NCBI GenBank assembly: GCA_963766345.1
Contig: CAVXZL010000010.1
Coordinates: forward strand, 1-64,000
Source: DASVFB01 sp963766345
Lineage (GTDB): Bacteria > Actinomycetota > Thermoleophilia > Gaiellales > Gaiellaceae
DNA: 64,000 bases
Direction of reading: 5' to 3'
In this document: piece after piece, positions 1 through 7,954 of the stretch
How positions within the stretch are numbered: the stretch's first letter is position 1
Layout of the letters: each line of letters begins with the position of its first letter
Made by a program: the position numbers and the translations under genes
The notes under the pieces: model-generated
Databases searched by the model: none
Seen by the model: only the letters and a program-made list of their open reading frames with translations
Told to the model about the DNA's origin: nothing

Positions 1-665
1 GATCGAGGCGATCGCCGAGCGGCTCAGTCCTGTCTATGGCCCATGGTCGTGTTCGCCGCCGCGACCGGGCTTCGACTGTCCTAGCTGTTTGCGCTCGAGC
101 AACGCGACATCGACCGTGATCTCGGCGTCGTCTATGTGCGTCGGGCGTACGCGAACGGGCGGCTCAAGCACACCAAGACGCGGCTGAGCACCCGCGACTC
201 CACCACTACAGGTGATCGCACTTGAGGCGCTCGACGGGCTTCCACGATCCGAGAACCCGGTACCCTGTTCCCGAACGCGAGAGGGGGTCGCGTTGACTTC
301 CGCGTCTTCGGCCGTCGTCACTGGAAACCTGCTCAGACCGCTGCCGCATCGAGCCGCTGCGCGGCCTTTACGACCTGCGCCACACATACGCCACCTTCGC
401 GCTCCGAGCCGGCGTCTCTGTGTCCGCGGTCTCGCGTTTCATGGGTTCGAGCATCGCGATGATCGACTACCACTACGGTCACCTCGTCGCGATAGCCGCG
501 AGCACGCCGTCTCGCTACTCGACGCGCTGGCGCTCGAAAGGGCCGTGGACGCTGGGTGGACGCCGCACCAGCGGCCCGCGAGACCACTCAGCACCAGCGA
601 TCCCAGCCCCCGCAGCGAGCGATCCAGGCGAGTCGTGGACGCTCGGTGGACGTCGAGGCCCGTAG
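1..665 (+). pseudogene. Decayed tyrosine recombinase (phage-type integrase), 5' end outside window
   Basis: Read across frames, this stretch matches the catalytic half of the intact integrase at 9274-10416. An early block corresponds to its 'RLGPRYGPP' region, then comes a copy of the segment around the catalytic Arg, and at about 370-480 a well preserved LRHTYATFALRAG followed by DYHYGHL, the HxxR and Tyr parts of the active site. The 3' tail even shares the WT-rich ending (DARWT) of the intact protein. The reading frame is broken by several frameshifts and stops, so it cannot make a recombinase. A tRNA 3' half lies 49 bp downstream, the same arrangement as after the intact copy, so this is the relic of an earlier integration event. 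Confidence 0.85.
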
Positions 666-713
666 CCGTCGCGCGCCTGCTTAACAGAAGGACGTGATTA
701 GCAGGGACTTCGC

Positions 714-757
714 GAAGCCCTCTATCGGACTCGAACCGATTACCTCCTCCTTACCAT
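714..757 (-). other. tRNA-Thr-like 3' half (attachment-site scar A)
   Basis: On the - strand the sequence reads TGGTAA + GGAGG (anticodon-loop end and 3' anticodon stem), a variable loop, a T-arm with stem ATCGG/CCGAT round TTCGAGT, and an acceptor 3' strand AGAGGGCT. This fits the 3' half of tRNA-Thr(GGT). No 5' half follows at higher coordinates, so it is not a working gene. Its place directly behind integrase remains fits an att site generated by integration into the 3' part of a tRNA gene. Confidence 0.7.
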
Positions 758-786
758 CCCGCGCGTGTCCGTGTGCGCTCGCGGTC

Positions 787-803
787 ATGTACCCGTCTCG
801 TAC
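787..803 (+). repeat. 17-bp direct repeat, copy A, inside a longer diverged repeat
   Basis: ATGTACCCGTCTCGTAC is found exactly again at 10588-10604. Both copies lie downstream of an integrase plus tRNA 3' half and are embedded in a longer similar stretch that ends with a shared GTTCTCAAAAC. The repeat marks the same end of two related elements. Confidence 0.75.
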
Positions 804-815
804 CCGCGGTCTGTT

Positions 816-834
816 GTCTGTTCTCAAAACAGAC
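816..834. other. Perfect hairpin at the end of element A
   Basis: GTCTGTT and AACAGAC form a 7-bp perfect inverted repeat round the 5-nt loop CTCAA. The second copy of this region (about 10618-10636) keeps the loop but its stem is imperfect. It could be a terminator or a recombinase-binding arm site. Confidence 0.45.
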
Positions 835-969
835 GACGTGATCCGTACGACGAAGAGGACCTCCCGTTGCGGGCTGCTAGAGGTGTACTGGCTCAAGCGC
901 TGGCGGCCGAAGCAGCAGACTCTCCAGGCGTTCGTCGGCCAGAGGTAGGGGGCTACGGGTTCGGGCGAA

Positions 970-1645
970 CTAAACGAGCGCCGAGGGTGTCTGGCAGCCG
1001 ACGATCGCCGGCGCCTCGTGGACGAGCTCGTCGTTCGTGGAGGGCTTCGACCATGAACAGAGCGAAGTTGACCCGGCGAGTGAGATTGCTCGCGAGAATG
1101 GGGTCGCCGGACATGCCGACTCCACACGGGCAGGCCCTCGCTCTCGCCCTCCTCGAGATCGCTGCCTCGCACGACCGTCCAGCGCGTGTCGCTCGCGAAC
1201 ACCCGCCGACACGCCTCCACCTGGTCGTCGAGGTCGGCGAAGCGAGCGAGACGCGCCAGTCGGCCGCCCACCTTCACGAGCGCTTTGAGCTTCCACGAGT
1301 AGACGTCCTGTCCGTCACGGGTGATGTGCCAGCCGCACGAGAACACGAGGCGCGCGCCTGGAGGCGCGTGGTCGAGTACCGCCTGAGTCGTTCCCGTGGG
1401 CGTACTGGTGGACGCCTCGCGGGGTGAGCACGACGCAGCACCCCGTCGCACCCCGCAACCGCGCGCTTGATCACCTCGCGGTCGTTCGTCGCTCCCGGAA
1501 CGACGGTGATCCGCCCTTTGAACGCGTCGAGCTTCCGCACGCTTTGTTCCCGGCAGACGCCGACCACCTCGTAGGCACGATCGAGCGCGTGCTGCACCAT
1601 GTACTGGCCGAGCTTCCCCTAGGCCCCGACGATGCAGACCTTCAT
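970..1645 (-). pseudogene. Degraded NmrA-like NAD(P)-binding protein
   Basis: From an ATG at 1645 the - strand reads MKVCIVGA, an in-frame TAG, then GKLGQYMVQHALDR, i.e. a Rossmann glycine motif interrupted by a stop. The frame then continues through AYEVVGVCREQSVRKLDAFKG, shifts at about 1450 into PPGARLVFSCGWHITRDGQD and SDTRWTVVRGSDLEEG, and shifts again to end in DELVHEAPAIVGCQTPSAL. The order is that of an atypical SDR/NmrA reductase of roughly 220 residues. One stop and at least two frameshifts show that it is dead, and it sits in the integration region with other decaying genes. Confidence 0.75.
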
Positions 1646-1851
1646 CGAGTGCGTCCTGGGGCGTGTTTGCGGTGGGACTCAGGGGGTGTGGCGTGGGCGC
1701 TGAAGGGTCGCCCTTGTGAATGCATGGCCGCCAGTATCACTCGGTTTGCAGTGAGCGTCTCGCCACGTGCTTGGGGGTCAGAGAGGAAGCGTGCTCCGGT
1801 GTGAACAGCCGTCCCGGCCTCGATGAGGAAAGAAGTCGGGTTCGCGAATCG

Positions 1852-2397
1852 TCAGTTGCGCTGACGCCGCGTGTGTCGCTCACGCCCTGGGCGTGTCATT
1901 GCTCGCACCAGATCTCCGAGGTGCCGTTTCTGTTGGTCGAGGAAGTCGGGGTCGCGGGCCTGCATTCCGAGCGCGGGCATGATCGTGTGCTCGTTCGCGA
2001 ACGGATGCCAGCAGATCGCAGCGAGGTCGAGGACGAGGCGCTCTGGTGAGATGCCCGCCTTCTCGGCTGCGGGTCTGAGTACGGCGGCAGCCTCTTCGAC
2101 AAAGCGGCCGAAGAACTCGGCGACGCGGCTTGCGTCTTCGAGCGCCTCGCGCTGGATGAGGCGGACGAAGTTCTGATCGTGGCCGAGGAAGTCGAGGAAG
2201 GCGCTGACGTAAGTCTCGGCGGCCTCCTCCGCTGAGCGGTCCCCGTCCTCGTCGGCGTAGGCGCGCGCCATCGCTTCTTGGGCGCGCGCGACGGCGCGAG
2301 TGAGCACCGCGTCGTACAGTGCCTCCTTGCTGCCGAAGAAGTAGGCGGGCGTACTGCTCGGTGCGACGCCTGCCTGTGGGGCGCGTAAATTCGATTC
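1852..2397 (-). pseudogene. TetR-family regulator lacking the front of its DNA-binding domain
   Basis: The readable part starts in the second half of a TetR helix-turn-helix (AGVAPSSTPAYFFGSKEALYDAV) and continues into a typical ligand-binding domain of about 150 residues. Upstream in frame there is a TGA and no start, and the residues that should precede (first helix of the HTH) are absent. The recognition helix also carries one residue more than the usual APSTPAYFF. A short downstream ORF (1852-2307) could give only the ligand domain. Most likely an inactive remnant. Confidence 0.7.
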
Positions 2398-2788
2398 GCC
2401 TCGAAATCACAGCCGATGTCGAACATGTGACGGACGCTCGTTGGGAGTCGCCGGCTCGGAATCTGGCCGCATATAGACATCTAGCCGCATATAGATAAGG
2501 AAAGGCGCCGCCTCCGAGCGCCGCCGCCGCCAGACGCTCCCCCGACCGCCTCGCTCGGCCCATCGATCTGACGTCCCAGCCTGAGACGAAATGCCATCCG
2601 CTCTCGCTGTCGAAGCGGCCATTACGGGCGAATCGACTTTACGCACCCCACACGCGACGACAGCCTGGACTCCGTGTCGTTCGCGACGGCACGCCGATCA
2701 TCGCGTTGCTCGTCGTGTGGGGCGTCTGGCACGCGCGCCATGCCTTCGGCGTCGCTCCGCCGGTCGCCGCGGGCACGGCGACGTCGAG
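2398..2788. other. Gene-free stretch
   Basis: Apart from the tandem repeat at 2467-2495 I see no credible coding sequence here. The region lies between the truncated TetR gene and the stop codon of the ABC permease. The open frame that seems to extend the permease to 2622 is an artefact of its frameshift. Confidence 0.5.
2467..2495. repeat. Tandem CCGCATATAGA repeats, possible old operator
   Basis: CCGCATATAGA occurs at 2467-2477 and 2485-2495, a period of 18 bp. The A+T-rich core stands out in very G+C-rich DNA and lies upstream of the truncated TetR gene, where its promoter/operator would be expected. Function is inferred only. Confidence 0.4.
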
Positions 2789-3566
2789 CTAGCGTGCGAC
2801 GACGCGCCGGTAGCGCCAGATCGCGAGCGCGCCGAACACGAGCGCGATGGCGATCGACCACAGAGTCGCGAGCCAGACGTCGTTCCCCGCGGGAGTGTCG
2901 ATGAAGAGGGGCCTCTCGTACCGCGTTCACCATGATCGTGAACGGGTTGTTCTCGGCCACCGGCTGGAGCCAGCTCGGCATCGACTCGACGGGCACGAAT
3001 GCGGACGACACGAACGTGAGCGGGAAGAGGATGGTGAAGCCGTACGCGTTGGCAGCCTCGGGCGAGGACGCGGTCAGCCCGATGAACGCGAACACCCACG
3101 AGAACGCGTACCCGATGAGAAGGCACAACGCGATTCCGGCCACGATGTTCGGGAAGCCGCTCTTGAAGTCGAAGCCGACGATCAGGCCGACGACGAGCAT
3201 GACCACGAGCTGGATGACGTTCGTGCTGATGTCCGCGAGTGTGCGCCCCGTCAGGACGGCGGAGCGCGACATCGGCAGCGAACGGAAGCGGTCCATCAGC
3301 CCTTTCTTCAGGTCCTCCGACAGGCCGAGCGCGGTGACGAAGCCGCCGAACACCATCGACTGGACGATGATTCCCGGGATCAGGAAGTCCACGTAGTTGA
3401 GTCCCGGCGTCGCGATCGCGCCGCCGAAGACGTAGACGAACAGCAGCACGAACATGATCGGCTGCACCGTGAAGCCTACGAGCAGATCGGGCTGTCGCGG
3501 GATCCGCTTGACGCTTCGAGTGGCGAGGACCCACATGTCGGACAGCTCGGTCGCGACCGCGTTCAT
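2789..3566 (-). CDS. ABC-2 type (DrrB-like) exporter permease, frameshifted near its C-terminus
   Basis: This is the membrane part of a DrrAB-like efflux pump. About six hydrophobic segments are visible, starting with LLVGFTVQPIMFVLLFVYV, and the middle shows the ABC-2 signature region with SMVFGGFVTALGLSEDLKKG. The frame is intact to VNAVR (about residue 216) and then shifts at a G4 run at 2908-2911 (+ strand). In the other frame the expected ending LFIDTPAGNDVWLATLW ... WRYRRVVAR follows to a TAG at 2789-2791, giving about 259 residues. A single extra base explains it, so either a recent mutation or a sequence error. The start ATG overlaps the stop of the ATPase gene (ATGA), so the two are cotranscribed. 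Confidence 0.8.
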
Positions 3567-4525
3567 GTCTGTTCCTCTTCGCTGTCCGCGGCCGTACGGC
3601 CGGTCAGCTTCAGGAAGACGTCGTCGAGTGTCGCCCGCCGCGTCGCGATGTCGTCGATCGCGATCCCGGCGGCGTCGAGGCGGCGGACTGCATCGGCGAT
3701 CGCGCCGCCCCGAATTCCGACCGGCATGGAGACCGTGCCGTCGAGCGCGACGGGCGTGCCGTCTCCGACCCCGGCGAGCGCACGGGCGGCGACGGCTGCG
3801 TCCGCTCCGTCGCAGAGGTGGATCTCGAGCCGGTCACCTCCGACCTCGCGCTTCAGGTCGTCCGGCCTCCCCTCGGCGATGACGACACCGTGGTCGACCA
3901 CCGCTACCCGGTTCGCGAGCCGGTCGGCCTCGTCGAGGTACTGCGTCGTCAACAGGACCGTCGTTCCTCCGCTGACGAGCGCATTGATCGAGTCCCAGAG
4001 TGCGATTCGACTCCGGATGTCGAGTCCCGTGGTCGGCTCGTCGAGGAAGAGGATCGACGGGCGCGCAACGAGCGCCGCCGCCAGGTCGAGTCGCCGGCGC
4101 ATCCCGCCGGAGTACGTGCGGACGAGACGCTTCGCAGCGTCGGCGAGCTCGAAGTCCTTGAGCAGCTCGCCCGCGCGAATGCGCGCGGACCGGCGGCCGA
4201 GGTGATAGAGCCGACCGACCATCTCCAGGTTCTCAAAGCCATTCAGGTTCTCGTCCACGGCGGCGTACTGACCCGCGAGGCCGATCCGCGCGCGCACCCG
4301 CGCCGCGTCCCGCACCACGTCCAACCCCGCCACGCGCGCGGTGCCGCCGTCCGGTCTCAGCAGCGTCGTGAGGATCCGGACCGCAGTCGTCTTGCCCGCG
4401 CCGTTCGGGCCGAGCAATCCGAGCACGCTGCCGGTCTGCGCGTGCAACCCGACGCCACGCAGCGCCTCGACGTCGCCGTACCGCTTACGCAGCCCCTCGG
4501 CTTCGATCGCGAACGAGCTGGACAC
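3563..4525 (-). CDS. ABC transporter ATP-binding protein, DrrA-like (drug/lipid export)
   Basis: Energises the permease encoded directly downstream. Visible motifs are Walker A (LLGPNGAGKTTAVRIL, about residues 38-53), the Q-loop GLAGQYAAVDENLNG, the signature TYSGGMRRRLDLA, Walker B ILFLDEPTTGLD and a typical DrrA C-terminal region ending TLDDVFLKLTGR. I choose the GTG at 4525 because it puts SSSFAIEAEGLRKRYGDVEA at the N-terminus and gives 320 residues, the family length; a longer frame to 4669 adds residues with no family likeness. A purine-rich GGAGG lies upstream. Substrate unknown; DrrAB relatives export anthracyclines or lipids. Confidence 0.88.
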   Translation of the reverse strand: MSSSFAIEAEGLRKRYGDVEALRGVGLHAQTGSVLGLLGPNGAGKTTAVRILTTLLRPDGGTARVAGLDVVRDAARVRARIGLAGQYAAVDENLNGFENLEMVGRLYHLGRRSARIRAGELLKDFELADAAKRLVRTYSGGMRRRLDLAAALVARPSILFLDEPTTGLDIRSRIALWDSINALVSGGTTVLLTTQYLDEADRLANRVAVVDHGVVIAEGRPDDLKREVGGDRLEIHLCDGADAAVAARALAGVGDGTPVALDGTVSMPVGIRGGAIADAVRRLDAAGIAIDDIATRRATLDDVFLKLTGRTAADSEEEQT

Positions 4526-4692
4526 GGCTGGAGTATCGCCTCCATCCGGCTCGACTTCGTGCGGCGGGAGACGACGCCAACTCGAGCGGGCAAAAAACAC
4601 GCCAATCGCGCCTGTCACGTTCGCCAGCCGTTCGCCAGCGAGCATGAAAAGCAGTGCACCCTGGCGCACGCTGGTGGACTTCTATCGACCGT

Positions 4693-4713
4693 CGGTTTCG
4701 GTCTGCGAAACCG
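4693..4713. other. Perfect 8-bp hairpin upstream of the ABC exporter genes
   Basis: CGGTTTCG and CGAAACCG flank the 5-nt loop GTCTG. A second hairpin, AGCGCC/GGCGCT, lies at 4731-4749. They sit between the ABC operon and the tRNA-Ser fragment and may be an operator, a terminator or part of a mobile element end. Apart from these and the tRNA fragment, 4526-5004 shows no gene. Confidence 0.4.
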
Positions 4714-4762
4714 CCGCAGGCGAGGAGCGGAGCGCCTTAGTGCGGCGCTTCGCTTGGTTGAG

Positions 4763-4824
4763 CGGAGGGGGCGGGATTTGAACCCTCGAGGCGCCTAGCG
4801 ACGCCTAACGATTTTCGAGACCGC
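4763..4824 (-). other. tRNA-Ser(CGA)-like 3' half (attachment-site scar)
   Basis: On the - strand: GGTCTCGAAAATC (anticodon loop with CGA), a long class-II variable arm (GTTAGGCGTCGCTAGGCGCC), T-loop TTCAAAT with stem GAGGG/CCCGC (one mismatch), acceptor strand CCCCTCC and discriminator G. The matching 5' half is absent: upstream bases (GATGTTCGTG) do not form a D-arm. It therefore looks like the 3' end of a tRNA-Ser gene captured by an integrating element whose integrase is no longer here. Confidence 0.65.
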
Positions 4825-5004
4825 CACGAACATCCCGATTTGCAGGGAGTTTTCATCTCGTGCGCCAGTCTATGCGCCAGAGACGGGCGTTCCACGCGCA
4901 CGGTGTTTGCCTAGCTGACGACGCCAGCCGAGGCACGGGGAAAGCGTCGCTCCGCCCAGGCGCGAGTACGTTCGCGCAGGCGACAGGACCGTTGGCCACC
5001 TCGT

Positions 5005-5748
5005 TCAGCGGCTTGCGGCGAGCTCAAATATCGCGACGTAGCCTGTGCCGTAGTCCATGAAGCGCGTCACGGCCCAGCCCGTTCCTGTTGCCAGTTGTCT
5101 GACTTCTTCTCGTGAGGCCCACAAGACGTCGTACCAGGGCGTCGCATACTGTCGGTAACGGACGCGGAGACGCTCGACGCCTCCCATCTTTCCCCGTTCG
5201 CGATTGCGCGCGTGGTAGTTGCGCGCGAGCTCGGAGGCGCCGTCGTAAGGATCGTAGGAGCCGGCCAGGATCCGTCCGTGGCTGCTCGAGAGTCGCGCGA
5301 GCTTGCGGAGCATGCGGCGCCCTGGCCGCTCCCCCGCGAGAAGACCGAGGTTATTCCCGAGCAGCAAGATCGTGTCGAAGCGCTCGCCGCTCTCGAGCGC
5401 CGTGTCGAGCGTTCCAACGCGCGCATCGGCAACACCGCGCCGCCGCGCAACCTCAACCGCCAGCGGAGACACGTCTATCCCGACGACTCGAAGGCCGCGG
5501 CCCTGGAGGTGCAGGCTGACACGACCGGCACCACAACCGAGATCAAGCACGCGACCGCGCACGAAACGCATCGCCCGCCGCTCCTGGGGCCACCACGAGC
5601 GAAACGGCGCTACGTAGTACGAAGCGTCGCTTGTGAACACGCAGCCGTCGTCCCGCTCGACGACCTCGATCGGGCGTCCGCCTGCGACGAGGTCAGTCAG
5701 GACGTGTCCGAACGCATCCTCGTCCGGGCGTAGAACGCGGCGCAGCAC
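5005..5748 (-). CDS. Class I SAM-dependent methyltransferase
   Basis: Transfers a methyl group from S-adenosylmethionine to an unknown acceptor, probably in the cytoplasm. Motif I is clear (VLDLGCGAGRVSLHL, about residues 68-82), followed by the acidic residue at the end of beta-2 (VVGIDVSPLAVE) and motif II/III (FDTILLLGNNLGLL). The length of 247 residues is normal. The upstream region on the - strand (5749-5820) has GTCAAC twice, 9 bp apart (TGTCAACAAGGTCAAC), which could be a regulator site. It lies in the integration region without an obvious operon partner. Confidence 0.85.
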   Translation of the reverse strand: MLRRVLRPDEDAFGHVLTDLVAGGRPIEVVERDDGCVFTSDASYYVAPFRSWWPQERRAMRFVRGRVLDLGCGAGRVSLHLQGRGLRVVGIDVSPLAVEVARRRGVADARVGTLDTALESGERFDTILLLGNNLGLLAGERPGRRMLRKLARLSSSHGRILAGSYDPYDGASELARNYHARNRERGKMGGVERLRVRYRQYATPWYDVLWASREEVRQLATGTGWAVTRFMDYGTGYVAIFELAASR

Positions 5749-5940
5749 AGGTCGAGGCTATGGGCGACACCTCGCTGAGTCCATTCCAGTGTTGACCTTG
5801 TTGACATCTGGCGGTTTGGACAACGACTACTCGGCTCATCAAAGGAACGACGTCGGCCAGCTCCTTCTCCTCCTGCCAGGAGCGCGATTCGAGCAGCCAG
5901 CCACTCCTCGCGTCATGGCGGCCGGTCAGCCCGACGGGAG

Positions 5941-6169
5941 TCACTCGACGACGTATTCGTCGACGAGGTGACGTAACTCTTGCGCCTTCACGTCGAGGGC
6001 ACGGCTTTCGAAGCGGTCGAACTCGAAGAGCTTCGGCAGCTGGTCGTAGAGCTGCGGGAGATCGAGGTTCTCGGCGATCTGCTCACGGATCCACTTGTTG
6101 TATGCGATCGGGTACATGCGGTGGGAAACGTGCAGTCCGAGGAGGAAACCTTGGAACGCACGGTTGAAG
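5941..6169 (-). pseudogene. C-terminal fragment of an unrecognised protein, cut off by the insertion sequence
   Basis: The last 75 or so residues (FNRAFQGFLLGLHVSHRMYP ... QELRHLVDEYVVE) look like the helical C-terminal part of a soluble enzyme, rich in aromatic and charged residues; nucleotidyltransferase-type proteins are one possibility but I cannot confirm it. The frame runs directly into the left terminal repeat of the insertion sequence. The N-terminal part is not found beyond the right end (7332 on), where an unrelated gene starts, so deletion followed the insertion or the rest was lost. Confidence 0.55.
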
Positions 6170-6189
6170 CGCGTAGGGTTCGCAAACTC
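6170..6189 (+). repeat. Left terminal inverted repeat of the insertion sequence
   Basis: Begins CGCGTAGGGTT and ends CGCAAACTC; identical to the reverse complement of 7312-7331. Confidence 0.9.
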
Positions 6190-6233
6190 GTCCGTGGCTC
6201 GTTGCGGCGTCGAGGCCGTTACGTTCGCTGCTC

Positions 6234-7313
6234 TTGTCGTGGTCGAGGGAGGGCTGCTTGCTCTGGTCGTTCGTGTATCTCGTCGTGCGGAACCTGTTCG
6301 CGCTCGTGTGGCTGCTGGCGCGGCCGCGTCGCTCGAAGGAGCTGGAGATCCTTGTCCTCCGCCACGAACTAGCAGTCCTACGCCGGCAGACACGACCGAC
6401 TCTGACGCGCGCCGACCGCGCGCTGCTGGCGGCGCTGAGCCGCTCGCTGCCGCGGTCGGCCTGGACAGGCTTCCCGGTCAAGCCGCAGACGCTCCTGCGC
6501 TGGCACCGCCAACTCGTCGCTCGTCGCTGGACGTATCCGCACCGGACACCCGGACGTCCGCCGCTCGAGGCGTCGCTGCGAACACTGATCGCGCGGCTCG
6601 CCCGCGAGAATCCGCACTGGGGATACCGGCGGATCGTCGGCGAACTCAAGCGCGTCGGGATCGCCGTCTCGGCAACGACCGTCCGCAAGGTGCTGCTCGA
6701 AGCGGGTCTGCTGCCGGCGCCGGAGCGAGGCCCCTCGTCCTGGCACGCGTTCCTGCGCGCACAGGCGGCGAGCATGCTCGCCTGCGACTTCCTCACCGTC
6801 GAGACAGCGTTTCTGAAGCGGATCTACGTCTTGTTCTTCATCTCGCTCGCGACGCGACGGATCGAGTACGTCGCGTGCACCGCGAACCCGGACGGAGACT
6901 GGGTCGCTCAGCAAGCTCGCAACCTGATCATGCAACTCCCTGAGCAGCGACCGTTCCGATTCCTCATCCACGACCGTGACTCCAAGTTCAGCCACGGCTT
7001 CGATGAGGTCTTTCGGACCGAAGCCATCAAAGTGATCCGCACACCAGTCCGGGCGCCGAACGCGAACGCTCACGCCGAGCGCTGGGTCCGCACGGTTCGC
7101 ACCGACTGCCTCGACCGGATCCTGATCCTCGGCCAACGAAATCTCCAGCACGTGCTCCGCGTCTACCGCCAGCACTACAACGGGCGCAGACCGCACCGTG
7201 CTCTGCGCCTTATGCCACCAGACCGTCCCGACCCAACGCCGCTCAACGCGACGGCTCGCCTATCTCGACGGGACCTTCTCGGCGGACTCATCCACGAATA
7301 CGAGGCCGCCTGA
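6234..7313 (+). CDS. DDE transposase (integrase-core, IS3/IS481-like)
   Basis: Catalyses cut-and-join of the insertion sequence. The N-terminal third is a helix-turn-helix domain (LEILVLRHELAVLRRQTRP), with an HTH-21-like segment ENPHWGYRRIVGELKRVGI near residue 125. The rve catalytic core has the three acidic residues in LACDFLTVETA, FLIHDRDSKFSHGF and ANAHAERWVRTVRTDCLDRI, the last two about 35 residues apart. The protein is 359 residues. The very N-terminus includes a hydrophobic stretch (SFVYLVVRNLFALVWLLA) seen in many actinobacterial relatives. The gene stops one base after the right terminal repeat begins. Confidence 0.9.
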   Translation: MSWSREGCLLWSFVYLVVRNLFALVWLLARPRRSKELEILVLRHELAVLRRQTRPTLTRADRALLAALSRSLPRSAWTGFPVKPQTLLRWHRQLVARRWTYPHRTPGRPPLEASLRTLIARLARENPHWGYRRIVGELKRVGIAVSATTVRKVLLEAGLLPAPERGPSSWHAFLRAQAASMLACDFLTVETAFLKRIYVLFFISLATRRIEYVACTANPDGDWVAQQARNLIMQLPEQRPFRFLIHDRDSKFSHGFDEVFRTEAIKVIRTPVRAPNANAHAERWVRTVRTDCLDRILILGQRNLQHVLRVYRQHYNGRRPHRALRLMPPDRPDPTPLNATARLSRRDLLGGLIHEYEAA

Positions 7314-7331
7314 GTTTGCGAACCCTACGCG
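7312..7331 (+). repeat. Right terminal inverted repeat of the insertion sequence
   Basis: Exact reverse complement of the left repeat at 6170-6189; it overlaps the stop codon of the transposase gene. Confidence 0.9.
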
Positions 7332-7354
7332 TGCGTCGGTGATGCTCGGCCAGC

Positions 7355-7879
7355 TCAGTCGATGTGCATCTTCCCGACCTCGGTGACGGTGCCGGTGCCG
7401 GAGAAGGCCACCGGGTCGTCGATCTCCTGTAGCTCAGTGAACGTGCCGGCGCCCCTCAGCACGACGTAGTCGCCGGTCCCGCCGTTCACGCGCCAGTTCC
7501 CGCCGCAGGCGATGGTCTGGTGGCCGGTAACGGGGTCGGCCGCGACGAGGGTACAGGTCGCCTGGAAGGTGATCAGGAAGGAGCCGCCAGCGAAGGTGTA
7601 CCGGTCGACAGCCGTGTACTTGAACAGGTGGGGCGGCGCTGAGGTCGGTAACGCCCACGATGCCGAGACCGGGCTGAAGCTCTGGCACTCCATCGAGCCC
7701 GTGGTCGATTGGCCGAACACTCCGCCCGAAGCCGTGATGTCCCCGGTACACGGGCCGTTGGCGTGGAAGACCTCCGCAATCGTGATGGTGACGTCCTGGG
7801 GCGGAGTGGCCGCGGCCGGCGCCACGAACAAGATCGTCGTGGCGAGCGACATCGCGGCCAGGAGCAGCAGTCTGCGCAT
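7355..7879 (-). CDS. Small secreted protein of unknown function
   Basis: The start ATG at 7879 is preceded by a good ribosome site (GGAGAGGAGA), so the longer frame to 7903 is not used. A signal peptide is plain: MRRLLLLAAMSLATTILF then VAPAAA, cleavage probably after AAA near residue 24. The mature part is about 150 residues, beta-rich, with four cysteines that could pair (GPCTGD, SMECQS, ATCTLV, IACGGN). I do not recognise the family. It is transcribed divergently from the GntR/LacI regulator gene and may be its target. Confidence 0.75.
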   Translation of the reverse strand: MRRLLLLAAMSLATTILFVAPAAATPPQDVTITIAEVFHANGPCTGDITASGGVFGQSTTGSMECQSFSPVSASWALPTSAPPHLFKYTAVDRYTFAGGSFLITFQATCTLVAADPVTGHQTIACGGNWRVNGGTGDYVVLRGAGTFTELQEIDDPVAFSGTGTVTEVGKMHID

Positions 7880-7930
7880 GATCGTTCTCCTCTCCGGCGC
7901 CATCAGGCGCCTAGCCAGCGCTGAGTCACA

Positions 7931-7954
7931 CTGTCCTATTACACCGATACACTA
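7931..7954. promoter_or_regulatory. A+T-rich divergent promoter/operator before the GntR/LacI regulator gene
   Basis: TATTACAC and GATACACT are related half-sites in a region between two divergent starts (7879 and 7954) that is otherwise G+C-rich. GntR proteins of the short YtrA type bind such GTGTA/TACAC sites, so autoregulation is plausible. If the regulator starts at 7954 the message would be nearly leaderless. Confidence 0.35.

Larger units (their letters stand above)
6170..7331 (+). mobile_element. Complete insertion sequence with 20-bp perfect terminal inverted repeats
   Basis: The element is 1162 bp: terminal repeat 6170-6189, a single transposase gene, and the exact inverted repeat at 7312-7331. 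No obvious target-site duplication is seen at the ends (left flank GGTTGAAG, right flank TGCGTCGG), which suggests later rearrangement or a very short duplication. Being intact and with perfect ends it is a fairly recent arrival. Confidence 0.85.

Noticed and set aside
714..757. Complete tRNA-Thr gene
   Set aside because: The D-arm and 5' acceptor strand are absent at higher coordinates; only the 3' half is there.
2622..2788. C-terminal extension of the ABC permease
   Set aside because: It is Arg-rich out-of-frame sequence after the frameshift; the true ending lies in the neighbouring frame and stops at 2789.
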